Under the pieces are notes generated by a model. The model ran no database searches. It had not been told where the DNA came from and saw nothing but the letters and a program-made list of their open reading frames with translations. A DNA stretch of 64,000 nucleotides, from positions 3,021,362 to 3,085,361 of the forward strand of contig NC_068566.1 of NCBI RefSeq assembly GCF_025698545.1. Reading direction: 5' to 3'. Below, piece by piece: positions 60,301-64,000 of this stretch. The DNA comes from Gossypium raimondii. Its lineage: Eukaryota > Streptophyta > Magnoliopsida > Malvales > Malvaceae. Within the stretch, counting starts at the first letter, position 1. The number at the start of each line of letters is the position of its first letter. The translations under genes were made by a program, and so were the position numbers.

Positions 60301-62520
60301 TTTGATTCAGGGAAGCTTGTCCATCAAGTAGTCTTTCATGTTCTTGCTGTACAATCTTCTTCCTCTCACTCAACGATTGCCGTTCAAGGTTGATCTCTTT
60401 CTCTTTTGCATCAGAACTAAAACATAGAACCAAAAAATTAACGACTCATTGAGACAAAATTTTATTTGAATTTATAGGCTCATTGCATAATACGAAATCA
60501 TGGAAAAAGCTATCACATGAATTATAATGTCATCAGCAAACTGTAAAATGCAGGCATGTATCAGCAGAAAACAACCCTGCCACAGCCAATTAGTTTTCAC
60601 CTGTTCACTTTCACAACATGCAATCAATCATGTCTGTCTCATAAAAACAGCTTAAATAGATTACCATGCAATCATGTCGCAGATTCTTATTCATAGGAAC
60701 TTTTCATTACAAGACCTAATCCATATTGAAATTCAGCAAAGAAAAGACTACATTATACTAATTAAGAAAGATATACAAAGCACAATTACGTCCTCCTGGG
60801 AAATAAGAGAATCTCAGCTGCAAACTGATGGGGAAATAAAACAGAGAAACAATCAAAAAAGTAAATGATGGAATAAACAACATAAAGGAAAACACAATGC
60901 ATATGACATACTCTTTTTTGAACAATACAATTTGTCTACTAAGGTCATCTTCACGTGCTTCAACTTCTTGGAGTTTTCTCTTAGCATCACGTTGGATGAA
61001 GGTAGCTTCTGTCTGTAAAGACTTTGCTGCACGAAACTTTGTCTCGGCCTCTGAAAACTTTTTCTCAGCATCCTCTATCATAATACGTGCTTCAGCTAAT
61101 CTACTTTCAGCTGCAACCTTAGTTTCAACAGATTCTGTACGCATCTCATGCAAAGCCTTCTCGATCTATAAAATCCAACAACAAAGCCCAAAGAAATGTA
61201 TGGTCCTCAAAGAGATGTAAAAAAGAAAAAAGTAACTACAAGAAAGAGAGACTTCAAATAATAACCATACACTTGCTAGGCATTCTTTCTCAACTCCTAA
61301 AGCTTTCTTCAAACCATCCTCACGCTTTTTTGCTTCTGCCAGAGCGGATATATGTGCAGCTTGATCCCGTTTATGCATTAGCTCAGTTGCTTCAGCAGAG
61401 GCTTTAATTTCTTCATACTTGGAAGCCAATTCCTCTCTTTCCAATGTAAGAAGGCCCATATGGTATTGGTGATCAGAGAGCTACATACAAGAATAAATAA
61501 ATATTAAAAATATGTTAGTAAGCTGTGCGACAAGAAGCAGAGTATGAATGAAGATTTACAACATGAACTTAAGAGCAACATGGGAATGATGCAAGGATCA
61601 TTATATGCTAAACCAAGACTGCCTTCACTCCACACTCTTATCCTTTGTACAAAGCAGTCATTTTCAAATTAAGCTAGGTAGAGATCACAGCTTAATAATA
61701 CACATCCATTGGAACTATCAAGAGCAAAAACTCATAAGGAAAAATGTCCACATAAAAAGCACTCAACCCCAAAATAATGACACATAGGTGAGAAAAACTG
61801 ACCAAAAAGAGGATGAAACAAATAAAAGAAGCTAGAAACAAACAAACCATGAATGTTCCTAGAAGCTCTTATAAACCTACAAAATTAACAACTCAATTCC
61901 ATGGTACCACAAGCAGAAACAACACCTCGACCAAAAAGTGCAAACAGATAGGTAAATGAAAATCAAGTTTGTTCAATCAAAGCTCATACACTGAAAACAC
62001 ATGTTATGCAACTAAATTGGCATTTAGCGTTCAAGTGAAATACAGAATTTCTAACCACGAGCAATGTTCAAGACTTAATTTGGTTGCTCAACATTGAAAA
62101 TTGACCCCATAAATCCCAGTAAAAAAATCTAAAACTGAAATGCCTTATATATATATCGTCTTTTGTATCCATATTCACAATTCACAATTTAAATGTTCAA
62201 AATATACTAATACTCTTTTCTTTTACCTATTGCACCAAAAACAAAATAAAACCTTAAAAAAGGGAAATAAACAGCAAATCAAAAACCACGAAAATTAATT
62301 CAGATAAGCAGTATAAAGATTTAAAGCAGACCTCTGCTTCAAGCTTTGCAATATAAGCAATAAGGGCAGCTTTATCTCTCTTCTTGATAGATTCCTCATC
62401 GAATCCAGCTTCCTTGAGCCGCTTCCAGATCGTCTCATCACCAAGAGAACTCTTTGAAACCCTAGACCCCGGAGTTATCGACAAAGCCTTACCAGTACCC
62501 GGCGTGAACGGGCTCGCCAT
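57374..62520 (-). CDS. CRWN4: CRWN4-type nuclear lamina-like coiled-coil protein
   Basis: Eight exons on the minus strand give 1,017 residues: 62520-62332, 61480-61271, 61165-60912, 60416-60146, 60036-59953, 59862-58199, 58096-57829 and 57487-57374; all GT-AG with consistent phases. The N-terminus has 'ITPGSRVSKSSLGDETIWKR' and 'KRDKAALIAYIAKLEAE', the CRWN/NMCP head. From about residue 55 to 720 the protein is an almost continuous coiled coil rich in Glu, Lys, Leu and Arg, including the 1,664-base exon 6. Beyond it are 'RFSWIKRCSELIFKHTP', a conserved CRWN tail motif, a basic putative NLS ('AGRKRRVDNM', 'GTKKSRQK'), an acidic Ser-rich region and the end 'RTRSRAGLKQVL'. CRWN proteins line the inner nuclear envelope and set nuclear size, shape and chromocentre organisation. 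Length and motifs fit CRWN4/LINC4 (At5g65770), not the CRWN1-3 class. Confidence 0.92.
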
Positions 62521-62899
62521 CTTCCAAGCCCGATCAACTCACCCTAAAACCCTAATTTCCGTACGATTTAGCTGGATTTGGTTGGATTCTTCACCCTTTT
62601 TTTGTATTCTCCGCTGAAAAGAGATAAAAGAATCAAAAGTAGTGAGTCACCGGGTCACCACTGAGTCGGGTTTTTGTTCATTAGAGAGGAAATCGCTAAG
62701 ACAAAAAAGAAGTTTCTACTGTGGGTGAAATGAAAGACGGTGTCGTATTAGGAAATTGGGGCCGCCATGGAGGGAAAAGATGAGAGTAAAGATGCAAAGA
62801 GTGACAGTCAACGTTCCACGTCAGCAATATTTATTTTTTTTGCTTTTCTTTTTTTAAATATTAATCCACGGCTGGATTTTGTTGTAAAGATCCTCTTGT

Positions 62900-63330
62900 G
62901 GGGCAACTTGTAGGTTACAATCAAATCTTTAATCATGATTTGCCCAAAATTAAATTTTAATTTTAAATTAAAATGTCCTCTAAGTCCCTATATTTTTTGT
63001 AGCTTTAGAATTTAGTTCCTCTATTTTTATTTCAAAGAATTTAGTCCCTCCACTTTTAAATTTAAAAATATAAGTCTAATTGTTAACCTTATTAAAAATT
63101 TCTATTAAATTCAAGTCATTACAACATCATTTTTTTATTATATGATTACCAAGTAAGTATTTTATTAAACTAAGTCTTATTAGATAATATATTTTAATAT
63201 AACAAATTAAAGTATTTTTGAATAAAAGTAAGGTTGAGCAATTTCATAAAATCAAGTCGAAATAGTTTCAATTGAGTCAACGTTTTCAAATATGTTTTAA
63301 TCATTTTCAAACAAGTTAGAATTGCTCTAG
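62900..63330. repeat. Dispersed 'aagtccctatattttttgta' type repeat and AT-rich DNA
   Basis: Phrases such as 'taagtccctatattttttgt' and 'tttagtccctccacttttaa' occur with inverted relatives elsewhere in the window. No coding potential. It lies upstream of CRWN4, beyond the probable promoter at about 62,525-62,900. Confidence 0.35.
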
Positions 63331-63334
63331 AACA

Positions 63335-63560
63335 AAAAGTATTGATACTTTTTGTCTAAGTATCGATATTTTACAAGATATCGATACCCCTCTGATAATC
63401 AATACCAAATTAACATTCTGCCATTTTCAAACTCTGGTAGGTATCGATCCAGTATCAATACTTTTCTTAAGGTATTAATATTCTTGCTCCAAAGGTCACT
63501 GAAATCAGCATTAATTACAAAAAAATATCGATACCCTTTTAATAGGTATCGATACTCATT
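63335..63560. repeat. Cluster of palindromic GTATCGATAC-like motifs
   Basis: At least seven copies or near-copies of the palindrome GTATCGATAC (including GTATTGATAC, GTATCGATAT, ATATCGATAC and GTATCAATAC) lie within 225 bases. A TATA-like 'gaggttataaatacc' follows at about 63,648. This could be the promoter part of an LTR, but borders are not visible. Confidence 0.5.
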
Positions 63561-63727
63561 GCTATAAGTGAAGTTAATGATTTGGTATTTCATCCCCAAC
63601 GACTATATTCACTTCTACTACAACCACAATAGTTGGAAATCAATTAGAGGTTATAAATACCATCTTCCAAAGGTTTAGCAACAGCAATAAACATGTGCAA
63701 AGCTTAAAGTTCAATCAAAACAACTTA

Positions 63728-63800
63728 CAGCACGTTTGGTTGAGGGGAATAGGAATGCAATCCCCCTTATTCCGCGGGCCCACAACCAAACGGGTGTTTG
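63728..63800. mobile_element. Short inverted-repeat element (GTTTGGTTG ends)
   Basis: The left 'cacgtttggttgagggg' and the right 'cccacaaccaaacgggtg' are inverted. The 'gtttggttg' motif is then repeated directly. It resembles the ends of the MITE near 6,797 and other GTTTGGTT-type plant MITEs. It runs toward the window edge, so its full extent is unknown. Confidence 0.35.
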
Positions 63801-64000
63801 GTTGGTTGTATTGCCATTACGTCCCAAATCTGTTCCTTCCCTAATACATCCAGGTCCCATAATAGGTATTCCCCCCATCCAACGCCGATTAGAGAATCCT
63901 TACCCATTTCTTATTTTTGTTTCCTTTTTCTGCCCTCATAGATTTATGCTTCTTCTTCCATCGGTATTGCAGATATGCCCTCATTTCTTCTGCTTTCATA

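Overview
This is a 64 kb piece of a plant nuclear genome: intron-rich genes with GT-AG splice sites, AT-rich intergenic DNA, plant-only gene families, and plant LTR, LINE, SINE and MITE repeats. Gene content and repeat style suggest a rosid eudicot, most likely Malvaceae (cotton-like). The species call is an inference from memory of repeat style, not from a search. I saw no tRNA, rRNA or CRISPR.

Layout. 1-2.6 kb: repeats. 2.6-3.4 kb: RLP44-type receptor-like protein. 3.4-8.7 kb: intergenic DNA with MITE and SINE relics. 8.7-15.2 kb: a dead Ty1/copia element on the minus strand, split by two younger solo LTRs. 15.4-16.3 kb: a LINE ORF1 relic. 18.1-21.0 kb: squalene epoxidase (8 exons). 22.4-24.4 kb: intronless PPR protein. 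25.0-27.2 kb: DUF21/CBS membrane protein (10 exons, minus). 29.0-29.9 kb: LINE 3' relic. 30.3-38.2 kb: tandem duplication of a Golgi pectin methyltransferase gene (CGR2/CGR3 type). 42.1-44.4 kb: type-2 ACC synthase. 45.6-54.3 kb: a nearly full-length dead LINE, split in its ORF1 by a solo LTR of the same family as the one at 11.4-13.2 kb. 57.4-62.5 kb: CRWN4-type nuclear lamina protein (8 exons, minus). 62.6-64 kb: repeats.

How the genes fit together. From memory, the order RLP44 - PPR - CGR - ACS - CRWN4 matches two paralogous Arabidopsis blocks, around At3g49700-At3g49750 and At5g65770-At5g65830. The window is therefore an old conserved block that has been expanded by transposons and by a local CGR duplication, with SQE and the DUF21/CBS gene interspersed. 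Several members touch one theme. CGR methyl-esterifies pectin in the Golgi. RLP44 reports pectin state to brassinosteroid signalling. SQE supplies sterol (and so brassinosteroid) precursors. ACS makes ACC, the ethylene precursor. Whether that proximity matters is a hypothesis. I found no wholly new enzymatic system. The notable items are this block, the recent CGR duplication with transposons shared by both copies, the nested retrotransposon record, a four-copy tRNA-derived SINE-like family, and some unusual gene-structure details.
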